From Metarhizobium sp964253915 (GTDB lineage: Bacteria > Pseudomonadota > Alphaproteobacteria > Rhizobiales > Rhizobiaceae), in the NCBI RefSeq assembly GCF_964253915.1, contig NZ_CAXUSG020000017.1, forward strand, positions 25,194 to 89,193: a stretch of 64,000 nucleotides of DNA, written 5' to 3'. Position numbers and translations under genes: made by a program. Below, piece by piece: positions 18,745 to 27,146 of the stretch; within the stretch, counting starts at the first letter, position 1; every line of letters starts with the position of its first letter. The notes below the pieces were generated by a model, which ran no database searches, was not told the origin of the DNA, and worked only from the letters and a program-made list of their open reading frames with translations.

Positions 18745-19674
18745 ATGAACAGCCGTGCCACGGACCCCTTGAAGGGGATTCTCCTGAAGATTGCTTCCGT
18801 TATGGTGTTCGTCGGCATGCAGACATTCATCAAAATGGCAGGCCCGGGCATCAATCCGGGGCAAATCACGTTTCATCGCTCCGCCTTTGCCATCGTTCCG
18901 ATCGTTCTCTTCCTTGCCTATCGCGGACAATTGCGAGACGCGTTGTACACCCGCAATCCCGTCGGCCACCTGAAACGGGGATCCATCGGCATCCTGGCGA
19001 TGGGATGCGGCTTTTACGGCCTCGTGCATCTGCCGATGCCGGAGGCGATCGCCATCGGTTATGCGATGCCGCTGTTTGCCGTGGCCTTCGCAGCGATCTT
19101 TCTCGGTGAGACGGTGCGGGTCTACCGCTGGACCGCGGTCTTGTTCGGCCTGGCAGGCGTGATGATCATCAGCTGGCCCAATCTGACCCTGTTTCTCGAT
19201 GGCGGCTTCAGCTCCGAGGCGACGACGGGCGCACTGGCTGTACTGTTTTCGGCAGGGTTGGGCGCAGCCGCGATGATCCAGGTCCGGCAATTGGTACGGG
19301 AAGAGAAGACGACCACCATCGTTCTCTATTTCTCGCTGATCGCCTCTTTGTTTTCCCTGGCGACGCTACCTTTCGGCTGGGATTGGCTGGATTTTCGGGC
19401 GACGATGTATCTGGTGCTGTGCGGCTTCTGCGGCGGAGTCGCCCAGATCCTGCTGACCTCGAGCTATCGCTACGCCGAGGTTTCGATCATTGCGCCGTTC
19501 GAATATACGTCGATCCTGTTGGGCATCGCCATATCCTACATTCTATTCGACGATGTGCCGACCACGACCATGCTGTTCGGCACGGCTATCGTCGTCTCGG
19601 CCGGCATCTTCATCATCTATCGCGAGCGGCGGCTGGGACTGTCGCACAAATCGTCGGATACGGCGTCGAAGTAA
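18745..19674 (+). CDS. EamA/DMT-family membrane transporter
   Basis: A 309-residue protein with about ten transmembrane helices arranged as two EamA repeats (first repeat from GILLKIASVMVFVGMQ, second from GALAVLFSAGLGAAAMI). Members of this drug/metabolite transporter group are usually efflux carriers for amino acids, nucleosides or metabolites, and the substrate cannot be told from sequence. A large family of such exporters exists in rhizobia. It runs towards the minus-strand PAS-CPBP gene with a 19-base gap and no obvious terminator. Confidence 0.85.
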   Translation: MNSRATDPLKGILLKIASVMVFVGMQTFIKMAGPGINPGQITFHRSAFAIVPIVLFLAYRGQLRDALYTRNPVGHLKRGSIGILAMGCGFYGLVHLPMPEAIAIGYAMPLFAVAFAAIFLGETVRVYRWTAVLFGLAGVMIISWPNLTLFLDGGFSSEATTGALAVLFSAGLGAAAMIQVRQLVREEKTTTIVLYFSLIASLFSLATLPFGWDWLDFRATMYLVLCGFCGGVAQILLTSSYRYAEVSIIAPFEYTSILLGIAISYILFDDVPTTTMLFGTAIVVSAGIFIIYRERRLGLSHKSSDTASK

Positions 19675-19693
19675 ATCCGCCCGCCTGGTTCAG

Positions 19694-20779
19694 TCAGACG
19701 AAATGAAGGGCGAAAGCGGCGGTGCCGCCCACCACATGCACCATGGTCGCGCCGATGAGGTTGCCGTGGCGCAGGAAAAGCCAGCCGAACAACATGCCGG
19801 AAATCGCCGTCACCGCGACGGCAGGCAGTCCGAAATGTGCATGGAAGAGCCCGAAGATCAGAGAGGCGACCAGAACCGAGCGAATGCCGCTACGATCGTT
19901 GGTCAGCCGGGCGAGTGAACTCTGCAGGACGCCGCGGGCCAGCAGTTCCTGCAGGAAGCTGTGCGGCGCATAGAGGATGATCACCAGCAGAAGGCCCACG
20001 GGCGAACTATAGTCGACCGTTCCGGTCACCGGCTGCGGGGTGCCGACCATATACGACAACCCTACGAGGGCGCCGAGCGCCAGAAGCGAGGCGATGACGC
20101 CTTCCCGCGTGGCCTGCCGCCAGTTGTGGAAGGTAAGCCCGATCGACGCAGCCGGAAGACGTAGCCAGTAGGCCGTCACGAAGACCGGCCCGGCGACAAT
20201 GACCAGATAGGCCCAGGCAAAGGCTGGTGAATAGACGTCCACGTCCAGATACTGGTCGACGATCAGCGTCAGGATGTTGGCGAGGCCGAGCATCGACAGG
20301 AACAACACTGCGAGGTGGCCGAATTCGGCGCGTTCGCGCAGAGCCTGCACCTTCTCCGACACGTCGCTGATGATGGCGACGACGCCCAGCGCCTTTTCGC
20401 TTCCGGTCTCCTGCATCATGCTGGTGCGGATGGTCAGATGGCGTTCGCTGCCGCTCTGGTGACGAATGACAAGGTCGCGGGTCAGAACGTTGTTGGGAGC
20501 ATAGATGGCATCGAGCATGGAATCGATGACATCTGCGAGATCGCTCCTGTGCAGCAGGGCTTCCGCAAAATTTTCACCGACGATGTCCGCTTCTCCGAGC
20601 GACAGGATGGCGCGCGCCGGTCCGTTCATGGTGATGATCGTCCCGGTCCCGTCGAGCGCGACGACGCCGTCGCGCATGTTCTGGACAATGACCGGAAAGA
20701 TCACGTCGCCCCCATCGCGGCTTTCCGCAATGGTCATCGTTTGGGTATCGTCTGCTTGCACGCCATTCCTGCCTGTCAC
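19694..20779 (-). CDS. PAS domain - CPBP/Abi membrane protein fusion
   Basis: A 361-residue two-part protein. Residues about 20-140 form a PAS sensory domain (MRDGVVALDGTGTIITMNGPA ... VAIISDVSEKV). The rest is a polytopic CPBP (CAAX protease/bacteriocin-processing) membrane domain with about seven helices. Family motifs are altered: the usual E-E-x-x-x-R reads QELLAR, motif 2 FGLFHAHFG is present, and motif 3 is HVVGG. The first catalytic Glu is therefore Gln and protease activity is uncertain. The GTG at 20779 has AAAGGA just upstream; ATG 20737 is an alternative. It may be a sensor-controlled intramembrane protease or pseudo-protease. Confidence 0.75.
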   Translation of the reverse strand: MTGRNGVQADDTQTMTIAESRDGGDVIFPVIVQNMRDGVVALDGTGTIITMNGPARAILSLGEADIVGENFAEALLHRSDLADVIDSMLDAIYAPNNVLTRDLVIRHQSGSERHLTIRTSMMQETGSEKALGVVAIISDVSEKVQALRERAEFGHLAVLFLSMLGLANILTLIVDQYLDVDVYSPAFAWAYLVIVAGPVFVTAYWLRLPAASIGLTFHNWRQATREGVIASLLALGALVGLSYMVGTPQPVTGTVDYSSPVGLLLVIILYAPHSFLQELLARGVLQSSLARLTNDRSGIRSVLVASLIFGLFHAHFGLPAVAVTAISGMLFGWLFLRHGNLIGATMVHVVGGTAAFALHFV

Positions 20780-20848
20780 ATTGTCCTTTTCGGGATATAT
20801 GGCACGGCAAAATCTGTCGATGGCGGGCGATCGATTATTTTTGGTGGC

Positions 20849-22090
20849 CTAGAGGTTGTTTTCCACAGCGGGCGGCACGGACTGGGCGGCGCCCTCGGTT
20901 CCCTGCATCGGCAGTGCTTTCGACTGGAAGTCGGTCTTGCCCTCCGTGTCAGCGCCCCTCCGGTTCATGCGCCAGGCCGCGTATCCGCTATAGACGGCAA
21001 AGCCCACGGCCAGGAACCACAGCAGGCCTTTCGGCCCGATGGTTTCCATCAGCGTTCCCCCCATCACCGGTCCGGTCACCGTACCCAGCCCATAAAGGAT
21101 CATGATCCCGCTCGAGATCATGACGTATTCGTGCGGCGCGGCACGGTCATTGGCGTGGGCCGAATTCAGCGCATAGATCGGATAAAGGACGGTGCCGACG
21201 AAAAAGGCGGCGATGTAGAGCGGATAGAGATGCGTGACGTCGACAAACGTCATGATGACGCAGGCGACGACGCCGATGGCGCCACAAACGATCATCACCA
21301 GCCGGCGGTCGACCTGGTCGGAGATCCGCCCGATCGGCATCTGCGACAGGGCGCCGCCCGCAAGGACTGCCGCGAGCAGGGTCGCGCCTTCGCCGGTGCT
21401 GAGGCCGATATTCTGGCCGTAGACGCCGCCGAGGCTGCCCCAGGTGCCGGCGAGCGCACCGGCCACCAGCGCGCCGACGAAAGCGATGGGGGAGAGGCTG
21501 TAGAGTTTCGCCAGGTTGAAACTCGCTTCGGCGATCGGCGCGGGTGATTGGGCCGTGGACAGTGCCGTCGGCAGCAGCGCCAGTGAAAAGATCACGCCGC
21601 ACAGGATGAACAGCTCCGTCGTCTTGGGATCGCCGAGCGGCACCAGATATTGTCCGCCGATCGATCCGACGAGGCAGGTGATCATGTAGACGGAAAACAG
21701 CGTGCCGCGGTTTTCATTGGTGACGCGTTCGTTCAGCCAGCTCTCGATGATCAGATAGCTGCCGGCCATGGCAAAACCGGCAAGCGCGCGGAAAACCACC
21801 CAGGCGCGCCACTCGATCACCAGGGCGCACAGCAGGATGGCCACGGTCAAGAGCGTGATCAACGCACCGAAAACCCGCACATGGCCGACGCGGCGCACCA
21901 GCATCGGCGTGATGATGCACGATAGGGTAAAGCCGAGCGTATAGCCGGTGGCGATGATCGAAATGGTGAGCGTCGACCAGCCTTCCGCAATGGCGCGGAT
22001 GGGAAGCATGTAATTCATCAACCCGAAACCGATCATCATCAGCAGGGTCGATAACATCAGGCTGGCGATCGAAATCAGGCTGCCGAGCAT
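20849..22090 (-). CDS. MFS transporter (YcaD-like)
   Basis: A 413-residue major facilitator with 12 predicted helices. The loop between helices 2 and 3 (LVRRVGHVRVFG) carries the MFS signature, and the arrangement (MNYMLPIRAIAEGWSTLTISIIATGYTLGF) is like the YcaD/UMF group of putative small-molecule exporters. The substrate is unknown. It precedes the PAS-CPBP gene on the same strand with a 69-base gap, so the two may be co-transcribed. Confidence 0.85.
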   Translation of the reverse strand: MLGSLISIASLMLSTLLMMIGFGLMNYMLPIRAIAEGWSTLTISIIATGYTLGFTLSCIITPMLVRRVGHVRVFGALITLLTVAILLCALVIEWRAWVVFRALAGFAMAGSYLIIESWLNERVTNENRGTLFSVYMITCLVGSIGGQYLVPLGDPKTTELFILCGVIFSLALLPTALSTAQSPAPIAEASFNLAKLYSLSPIAFVGALVAGALAGTWGSLGGVYGQNIGLSTGEGATLLAAVLAGGALSQMPIGRISDQVDRRLVMIVCGAIGVVACVIMTFVDVTHLYPLYIAAFFVGTVLYPIYALNSAHANDRAAPHEYVMISSGIMILYGLGTVTGPVMGGTLMETIGPKGLLWFLAVGFAVYSGYAAWRMNRRGADTEGKTDFQSKALPMQGTEGAAQSVPPAVENNL

Positions 22091-22295
22091 GGTCTTCCTT
22101 TCGGTTTGTCCACTGTGAGGCTTGCCATGCCGAATGTGACAGGGAGCACTGCGAACGGCGCTACATGGCTTAACCCTGTTGCCCTTTGATTTCCAAGTGT
22201 ATACTGCGGTCCCATAAAGGACATGGTTGGCTTTCGACGCAAGAATGCTTGAATGTTGGCTTCGAGCCGGCTGAATACCCTTTTATAGGCAAGGC

Positions 22296-23231
22296 ATGGC
22301 TTTTACATCCGATGAACTCAAGCGCAATCCGGACTTTATCCGTGCGCTCATATATCTGGCAGTCAATCTGGGGGATTTCCACCGGGAAAACCCGAGGCTT
22401 TGCCGTACGCTTGTCTCCCATCAGCGGTGGCTGATGGGGCAGGCGGCCTACATGTTGTTTCTGGAGGCCGATCCGGCACAGCCTGGAACCGGCCTCACGT
22501 CGGCGCGCCTCAAGGATCTCATTCTGCAGACCGGCTGCGCCAGCCGCAACACGGTGCTCGCTTTCGTCGAGGAGATGCTCAGCTACCGCTTCGTGCGATA
22601 CTACCCGGAGGACGAAGGGCGGCGCTCCCGGCGGCTGGAGCCTACGGAAGTCGTTCGTGCGGGGATGTTTCACTGGCTGCTGGCCAATCTCGCCGCTCTC
22701 GATCAACTCGATGGCGGAAACAGGGCGCAGACGATGATGATGGACCGCGACCTTGCCGATCCGACGCATCGGCGCGCTGTGCGCATGTGCCTGGAAAGCC
22801 AGGCATGGTGCGAGCCGCCCCGCCGTGTCGCAATGTTCCTGTGGACAGAAGCCGGCGGGTTGGTCATGGACGAGCTCATCTCGCGCATCGAGTTGTCCAA
22901 GCAGATCGATGGCCGGATGAATATCGGGCGCGTGGATGCGCGCGCGCTGGCCGAAAAATTCATGATGTCGCGCACGCATTTGCAGCGCCTGCTGAAGAAG
23001 GCGGCTTCCGATGGATGCATCGGCTGGTATGATGCCAAGCGTGGCGGGGATATGTGGTTTTCCAGCGAATTCCTGACGGAGTATTCCGCCTGGCAGGCGA
23101 TCAAGTTTGCCGCCATCGATCAGGCGTTCAAGGCCGCACTGACCGGCGTCGAGCCGGAATACACCGATGAAGAGGCCGATTCCATGCCTGAAAATGCCAC
23201 CAGGCTTTTCCAGGCTTGCGGCTTGACCTGA
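22296..23231 (+). CDS. Orphan winged-helix regulator-like protein
   Basis: A 311-residue soluble protein of uncertain family. Two stretches look like winged helices: residues about 65-110 (LTSARLKDLILQTGCASRNTVLAFVEEML, then a wing YRFVRYYPEDEGRRSRRLEP) and about 205-255 (DARALAEKFMMSRTHLQRLLKKAASDGCI). This suggests a DNA-binding regulator with duplicated or paired helix-turn-helix units. There are no membrane segments and no ligand-binding domain I recognise. It is transcribed alone and divergently from the MFS gene across 205 bases. The function is inferred only from fold-like patterns. Confidence 0.6.
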   Translation: MAFTSDELKRNPDFIRALIYLAVNLGDFHRENPRLCRTLVSHQRWLMGQAAYMLFLEADPAQPGTGLTSARLKDLILQTGCASRNTVLAFVEEMLSYRFVRYYPEDEGRRSRRLEPTEVVRAGMFHWLLANLAALDQLDGGNRAQTMMMDRDLADPTHRRAVRMCLESQAWCEPPRRVAMFLWTEAGGLVMDELISRIELSKQIDGRMNIGRVDARALAEKFMMSRTHLQRLLKKAASDGCIGWYDAKRGGDMWFSSEFLTEYSAWQAIKFAAIDQAFKAALTGVEPEYTDEEADSMPENATRLFQACGLT

Positions 23232-23235
23232 CAGA

Positions 23236-23415
23236 TCAAAGCGGGATAGCGGCCGACGACGGGTCGATAGAGGTTTCTCTTCGTTGCCTGCCGGCAGGTT
23301 CGTCCGCGATTTGGCTGCAACGCCCGAATTCCTCCGCGGCGCGAACCGCGGATGCGATATAGCCGCAGCTTTCGGAAACCGCATGCAGAAACTGGAAAGG
23401 GAAGAGGCGAGGCAT
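23236..23415 (-). CDS. Candidate small protein (59 residues)
   Basis: This frame reads MPRLFPFQFLHAVSESCGYI and continues with an amphipathic helix-like stretch (ASAVRAAEEFGRCSQIADEP). It starts 35 bases after another small ORF on the same strand, so the two could form a mini-operon. It overlaps no recognised gene. The ribosome site is weak, and nothing is recognised about its function. Confidence 0.4.
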   Translation of the reverse strand: MPRLFPFQFLHAVSESCGYIASAVRAAEEFGRCSQIADEPAGRQRRETSIDPSSAAIPL

Positions 23416-23450
23416 CTGCGTTGCGCCTGCACTCGAAGACGGGCAGTCGA

Positions 23451-23633
23451 TCAACGTTCGCGAAAATCTGCGAAGATCGCCGTCTGCCGCGTGGCATGGC
23501 GATAACCGGTTGCAGTCAGCTGCTCGTTCGTCGCGGAGCCGAAATGATGGTAGTCGCGGCTGGAGCGACCGAAAGTGCCGGCGAGACGGAGGGTCTCGAA
23601 GCCGGAATGAATGGGGCGAAAACGCGGGGTCAT
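23451..23633 (-). CDS. Candidate small protein (60 residues)
   Basis: Starts MTPRFRPIHSGFETLRLAGT and ends with a polar segment (TNEQLTATGYRHATRQTAIF). AGGAA and AAGG lie within about 12 bases upstream of ATG 23633. The composition looks protein-like, and the ORF occupies an otherwise empty 540-base gap between the winged-helix gene and the uracil-DNA glycosylase gene. No family is recognised. Confidence 0.42.
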   Translation of the reverse strand: MTPRFRPIHSGFETLRLAGTFGRSSRDYHHFGSATNEQLTATGYRHATRQTAIFADFRER

Positions 23634-23772
23634 TGCCTTGGTTCCTAGTCTGAATTTCCTCCCAAGACATGCATAATATATTGCAATGCAACATGATTCT
23701 GCAATGCGGCAAAGCGGGCGGCTGTTATGCGCGAATTGCATGGCTTTTTTCATATATTTTTAATGTTGGTAA

Positions 23773-24666
23773 TTATTTAAGCAGTTCGCCGGCGCGAGCG
23801 CGGAATGCCAGGAGATCCGCCCACGCCAGCCGTTTGTTGATCGGCGCCGTCAGCAACTCTTGCGGATGCAGGCTGGCAATGGCCGGGACGGTGAGCGAAC
23901 CGGCTGAAATTTCTCGCCATTGACCGCGTACGGAGTGTATTGTCTCACTGCCGCCAAAGAAGAACCGGGCGCTGAAATTGCCGAGCAGGAGCACGGCCCG
24001 AGGTTTGGCGAGAGCGAGTTGCTGCTCGATGAACGGGCGGCAGATATCCATCTCCGGCTGCGAAGGCATGCGATTGCCGGGAGGGCGCCACGGCAGGATA
24101 TTGGTGAGAAACACCTTGTCCCTTTCCAGGCCGATCGATGCCAGCATGCGATCGAGCAGCTGGCCGGTGCGGCCGGCAAACGGTTCGCCTTCACGGTCGT
24201 CGTCAGCATTCGGCATCGGCCCGACGATGGCAAGGCCGCTCGAGGCGTCACCCTTTGCGAAAATCGTGCTGCGGGCGGTGCTCTTGAGGTTGCAGCTGTT
24301 GAAGTTTTCCAATGCCGTGCGCAACGCATCCAGCGACTGGGCGCTTTCAGCCGCGAACCTAGCCTGGGCGATGGCCTGGTCGTCCGGGATTGCCGGCGGC
24401 GCAGATAGCGGGCGCTCCCGGATAGCCGGCTGGGCCGTCTTCTCGCGGCTTGCGGCGGTGGGACGGTTTTCGGTCCGGTTTGCAGACGACGTCTGCGGCG
24501 ACCCCTGCGCCACAGGGGTGTTTGCCCGGCGTGCCTCCCGGGCTGCCGCGAATTCCTGAAAACGATCGACGGCCTGCTCCTCCAGCATCCAGTCGACACC
24601 GGCGTCGGCATGGAAATGCAGCAGGGCGGCAAGCTCGGCGGCGGTCAGGTCTTGGGCGGCGATCAT
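23773..24666 (-). CDS. Uracil-DNA glycosylase superfamily protein (family 4-like, altered Fe-S site)
   Basis: A 297-residue protein. The N-terminal third is low-complexity, and the C-terminal two-thirds is the UDG fold: motif A region GPMPNADDDREGEPFAGRTG, a central core (AVLLLGNFSARFFF) and a motif B region SLHPQELL. It should excise uracil from DNA. Family 4 enzymes have four cluster cysteines; here the C-x-x-C pair is reduced to one Cys (NSCNLKS), the third is Trp (ILPWRPPGNR) and the fourth remains (DICRPF). The 4Fe-4S cluster is therefore probably lost or changed. Rhizobial copies are often labelled DNA polymerase-related. Confidence 0.78.
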   Translation of the reverse strand: MIAAQDLTAAELAALLHFHADAGVDWMLEEQAVDRFQEFAAAREARRANTPVAQGSPQTSSANRTENRPTAASREKTAQPAIRERPLSAPPAIPDDQAIAQARFAAESAQSLDALRTALENFNSCNLKSTARSTIFAKGDASSGLAIVGPMPNADDDREGEPFAGRTGQLLDRMLASIGLERDKVFLTNILPWRPPGNRMPSQPEMDICRPFIEQQLALAKPRAVLLLGNFSARFFFGGSETIHSVRGQWREISAGSLTVPAIASLHPQELLTAPINKRLAWADLLAFRARAGELLK

Positions 24667-24730
24667 GATCCGTGTCTATCGCATCCCGACCCGCCGGGAA
24701 AGGCCGGGATGTGTTGATGAGCGCGGCTGC

Positions 24731-26014
24731 TCAGGCCGTCCACTGCTCGATATCGTTGCGCTCGCCGATCAGGGCGAGGCCGTGGGCGATCGACAGCAGT
24801 TCGCCACCGCTTTCGATACGGCTGGTCTCGAAGCGTTCGGTGAACAGTCGCCTGACGGCCGGCACGAAGGAGGTGCCGCCGGTCAGGAAGACCTTGTCGA
24901 TGTCGCCGGCCCGAGTGTTGGTCTTGGCCAGCACTTCATCCAGTGCGTCCTCGATGCGCGCCAGGTCGGCGGCAATCCAGCTTTCGAAATCAGCACGGTG
25001 CACCGTGGACTTTCCGTCCCGGCCGAGCGGCGGAAAGTTGAACTCCGCTTCGTCGTTTTGCGACAGCGCCATTTTGGTCGCCGAAACGGCCTGATAGAGC
25101 GGATATCCCTCATCATGCTCGATCAGGTCGATGAAGGTCTCGAGTTTTTCCGGTTCAAGGCTGGAGCGCACCAGCTTTTTCAGATCGGCAAATTCCTTCG
25201 AGGTCTTGAACACCGAAAGCTGGTTCCAGCGGCTGAAATTGGCGTAGTAGCCGCTCGGCACTTCCAGCACCTTGTCGAAGCTCTTGAAGTGGCTGCCCTT
25301 GCCGATGCGCGGCGCGACGATGTTGTCGACGATGCGCGAATCGAACTGGTCGCCGGCAACGCCGACGCCGGAATGGCCGACCGGCGTGGCGGTCAGGCGG
25401 CCGGCATGCGTCTCGAAGCGGATCAGCGAATAGTCGGTGGTGCCGCCGCCGAAATCGGCAACAAGAACGGTGGCATCGGCCTTGAGGTTCTGGGCGAAAT
25501 AGAAGGCGGCGGCCACCGGTTCGTAGACATAGTGGATTTCTGGAAAGCCGAGCCGCACCAGTGCATCGTTGTAGCGCGTCATCGCCAGTTCTTCGTCCGG
25601 GCTGGCGCCGGCAAAGCTCACCGGGCGGCCGACGACGAGGCGGGAGACATCGCTGCGCCATTCCGGTCCGGCATAAGATTTCAGCCGCTGCAGGAACACC
25701 TCCATCAGGTCTTCGAAGCTGTAGCGCTTGGCGAAGACCAGTGTGCCCTGGAACAGGGCGCTGGCGGCAAAGGTCTTGATCGACTGCAGGAAACGACAGT
25801 CACCGGGATTGTCGATGAACTGCTGGATTGCTGCCCGCCCCGCTTCCGTCTTCACGACGGTTGCCTTGTCCTTGAGGAACGACAGGGCCGTCCGCATGCT
25901 GTCGCTGACGCCGGCATTGCTGGTGAAGGTCATGGAACGGGTGCCTGGCCCGCCGTCACCGAGCGCCAGTACGGTGTTGGTCGTTCCAAAATCGAGACCC
26001 AGTGCGCCAGTCAT
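24731..26014 (-). CDS. Hsp70-family protein, YegD-like
   Basis: A 427-residue actin-like ATPase lacking the substrate-binding domain of DnaK. Phosphate-1 motif LGLDFGTTNTV, phosphate-2 motif VADFGGGTTDYS, connecting region YEPVAAAFYFAQ and the adenosine motif LTGGTSFVPAVRRLF are all present, so nucleotide binding should be intact. YegD-type proteins are putative chaperones without a known client. The gene precedes the UDG gene on the same strand by 64 bases, which hints at co-expression. The role is inferred from the family only. Confidence 0.85.
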   Translation of the reverse strand: MTGALGLDFGTTNTVLALGDGGPGTRSMTFTSNAGVSDSMRTALSFLKDKATVVKTEAGRAAIQQFIDNPGDCRFLQSIKTFAASALFQGTLVFAKRYSFEDLMEVFLQRLKSYAGPEWRSDVSRLVVGRPVSFAGASPDEELAMTRYNDALVRLGFPEIHYVYEPVAAAFYFAQNLKADATVLVADFGGGTTDYSLIRFETHAGRLTATPVGHSGVGVAGDQFDSRIVDNIVAPRIGKGSHFKSFDKVLEVPSGYYANFSRWNQLSVFKTSKEFADLKKLVRSSLEPEKLETFIDLIEHDEGYPLYQAVSATKMALSQNDEAEFNFPPLGRDGKSTVHRADFESWIAADLARIEDALDEVLAKTNTRAGDIDKVFLTGGTSFVPAVRRLFTERFETSRIESGGELLSIAHGLALIGERNDIEQWTA

Positions 26015-26143
26015 GTCTGCGCCCTTTCAAACTATCATTTTTGTTGGTGGTGGCCCGAAGGCGCCGGCCGGAGTTTTCCTGACCGGGGTGAAGAGCCGGC
26101 GTCTTTGGCATGAAGTGGCCGCGATGGCAAGCGTTGCCGGCGG

Positions 26144-27043
26144 TCAGGTGGATATTGTCTTGTCGATCCCGCGCGTCTCATCGGCCATGGCGGCAATCCA
26201 GGTGCGGAAGGCTTCCATCGCCGTCGTCACATGCCGGGATTTGAGCCGGGTGAGCCAGTATTGGCCTTTCGAGACATAGATCGGGAAAGGCTGCTCGATC
26301 CATCCGGCGGCCAGGTGTCGTGAAAACATCAGGGGTGGGGCGAGTGCAACGCCTGCGCCCTGCAGCGCCGCCTCCATCATGATCACGGAGGAATCGAACA
26401 CCAGGCCGCGGATCGCCGGCGGCTCGACGTGGGCGGCTTCGAACCAGCTCGGCCACTCATCGGCGCGATAGGAGCGCAGCAGCGTCTGGCGGGCCAGATC
26501 TTCGGGCGTTCGCATTTGGGCGGCGAGCGCCGGGATGCACAGCACCGAAAGCGGCGCCTCGAACAGGGCCTCCGCATCCGTATCGTGCCATGCGCCGCTG
26601 CCGAACCGAATGGCATAATCGAGCCCTTCGGCGGCGATATCGACGCGGTTGTTGTTGGTCGAAAGCCGGATGTCGATGAACGGATATTTTTCACGGAAAT
26701 CGGCAAGCCGCGGCAGCAGCCAGCCGACCGCCAACGTGCCCACGGCGCCAACCGTCAGGACGTCGCGCAGATGGCCGCCCTCGAAGCGGTCGAGCATGTC
26801 GGCCATGCGGTCGAAGGAATCCTGCAGTGTCGGCAGCAGCGCCATGCCTTCGTCGGTGATCATCAGCCCACGCGGCAATCGGCGGAAAAGCAGGGTGCCG
26901 AGCCGTTGCTCCAGGAGCTTCACCTGATGGCTGACAGCTGCCTGCGTGACGCATAGCTCGATGGCTGCACGGGTGAAACTCAGATGCCGCGCCGATGCCT
27001 CGAAAGCACGCAGCGCGTTGAGTGGCAAATATGGTCGAACCAT
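26144..27043 (-). CDS. LysR-family regulator, AmpR/GcvA-like
   Basis: A 299-residue LysR regulator. The N-terminus (PYLPLNALRAFEASARHLSF, then TRAAIELCVTQAAVSHQVKLLEQ and a downstream DSFDRMADMLDRF) is very close to AmpR, which senses muropeptides and controls beta-lactamase genes. ATG 27043 is chosen because the DNA-binding domain begins there; the frame is open to 27172. It is divergent from a class D beta-lactamase gene across 103 bases, the ampR-ampC geometry. Whether it responds to cell-wall fragments is an inference. Confidence 0.82.
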   Translation of the reverse strand: MVRPYLPLNALRAFEASARHLSFTRAAIELCVTQAAVSHQVKLLEQRLGTLLFRRLPRGLMITDEGMALLPTLQDSFDRMADMLDRFEGGHLRDVLTVGAVGTLAVGWLLPRLADFREKYPFIDIRLSTNNNRVDIAAEGLDYAIRFGSGAWHDTDAEALFEAPLSVLCIPALAAQMRTPEDLARQTLLRSYRADEWPSWFEAAHVEPPAIRGLVFDSSVIMMEAALQGAGVALAPPLMFSRHLAAGWIEQPFPIYVSKGQYWLTRLKSRHVTTAMEAFRTWIAAMADETRGIDKTIST

Positions 27044-27146
27044 GGCAAAGCCCAAATTAAATTCATGCCTCCCCGCAGATATCATCGTTTGTCGCCCGGC
27101 TGCAAGAGACGCTAGAAAGCGGTCATCCAACTGAACGGAGATCGCC
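27044..27146. promoter_or_regulatory. Divergent control region between AmpR-like gene and class D beta-lactamase
   Basis: The 103-base spacer is where a LysR regulator would repress itself and activate the lactamase. An AT-rich block (CCAAATTAAATTCATG, 27052-27067) lies close to the regulator start. I could not fix one T-N11-A site with certainty. Confidence 0.4.
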
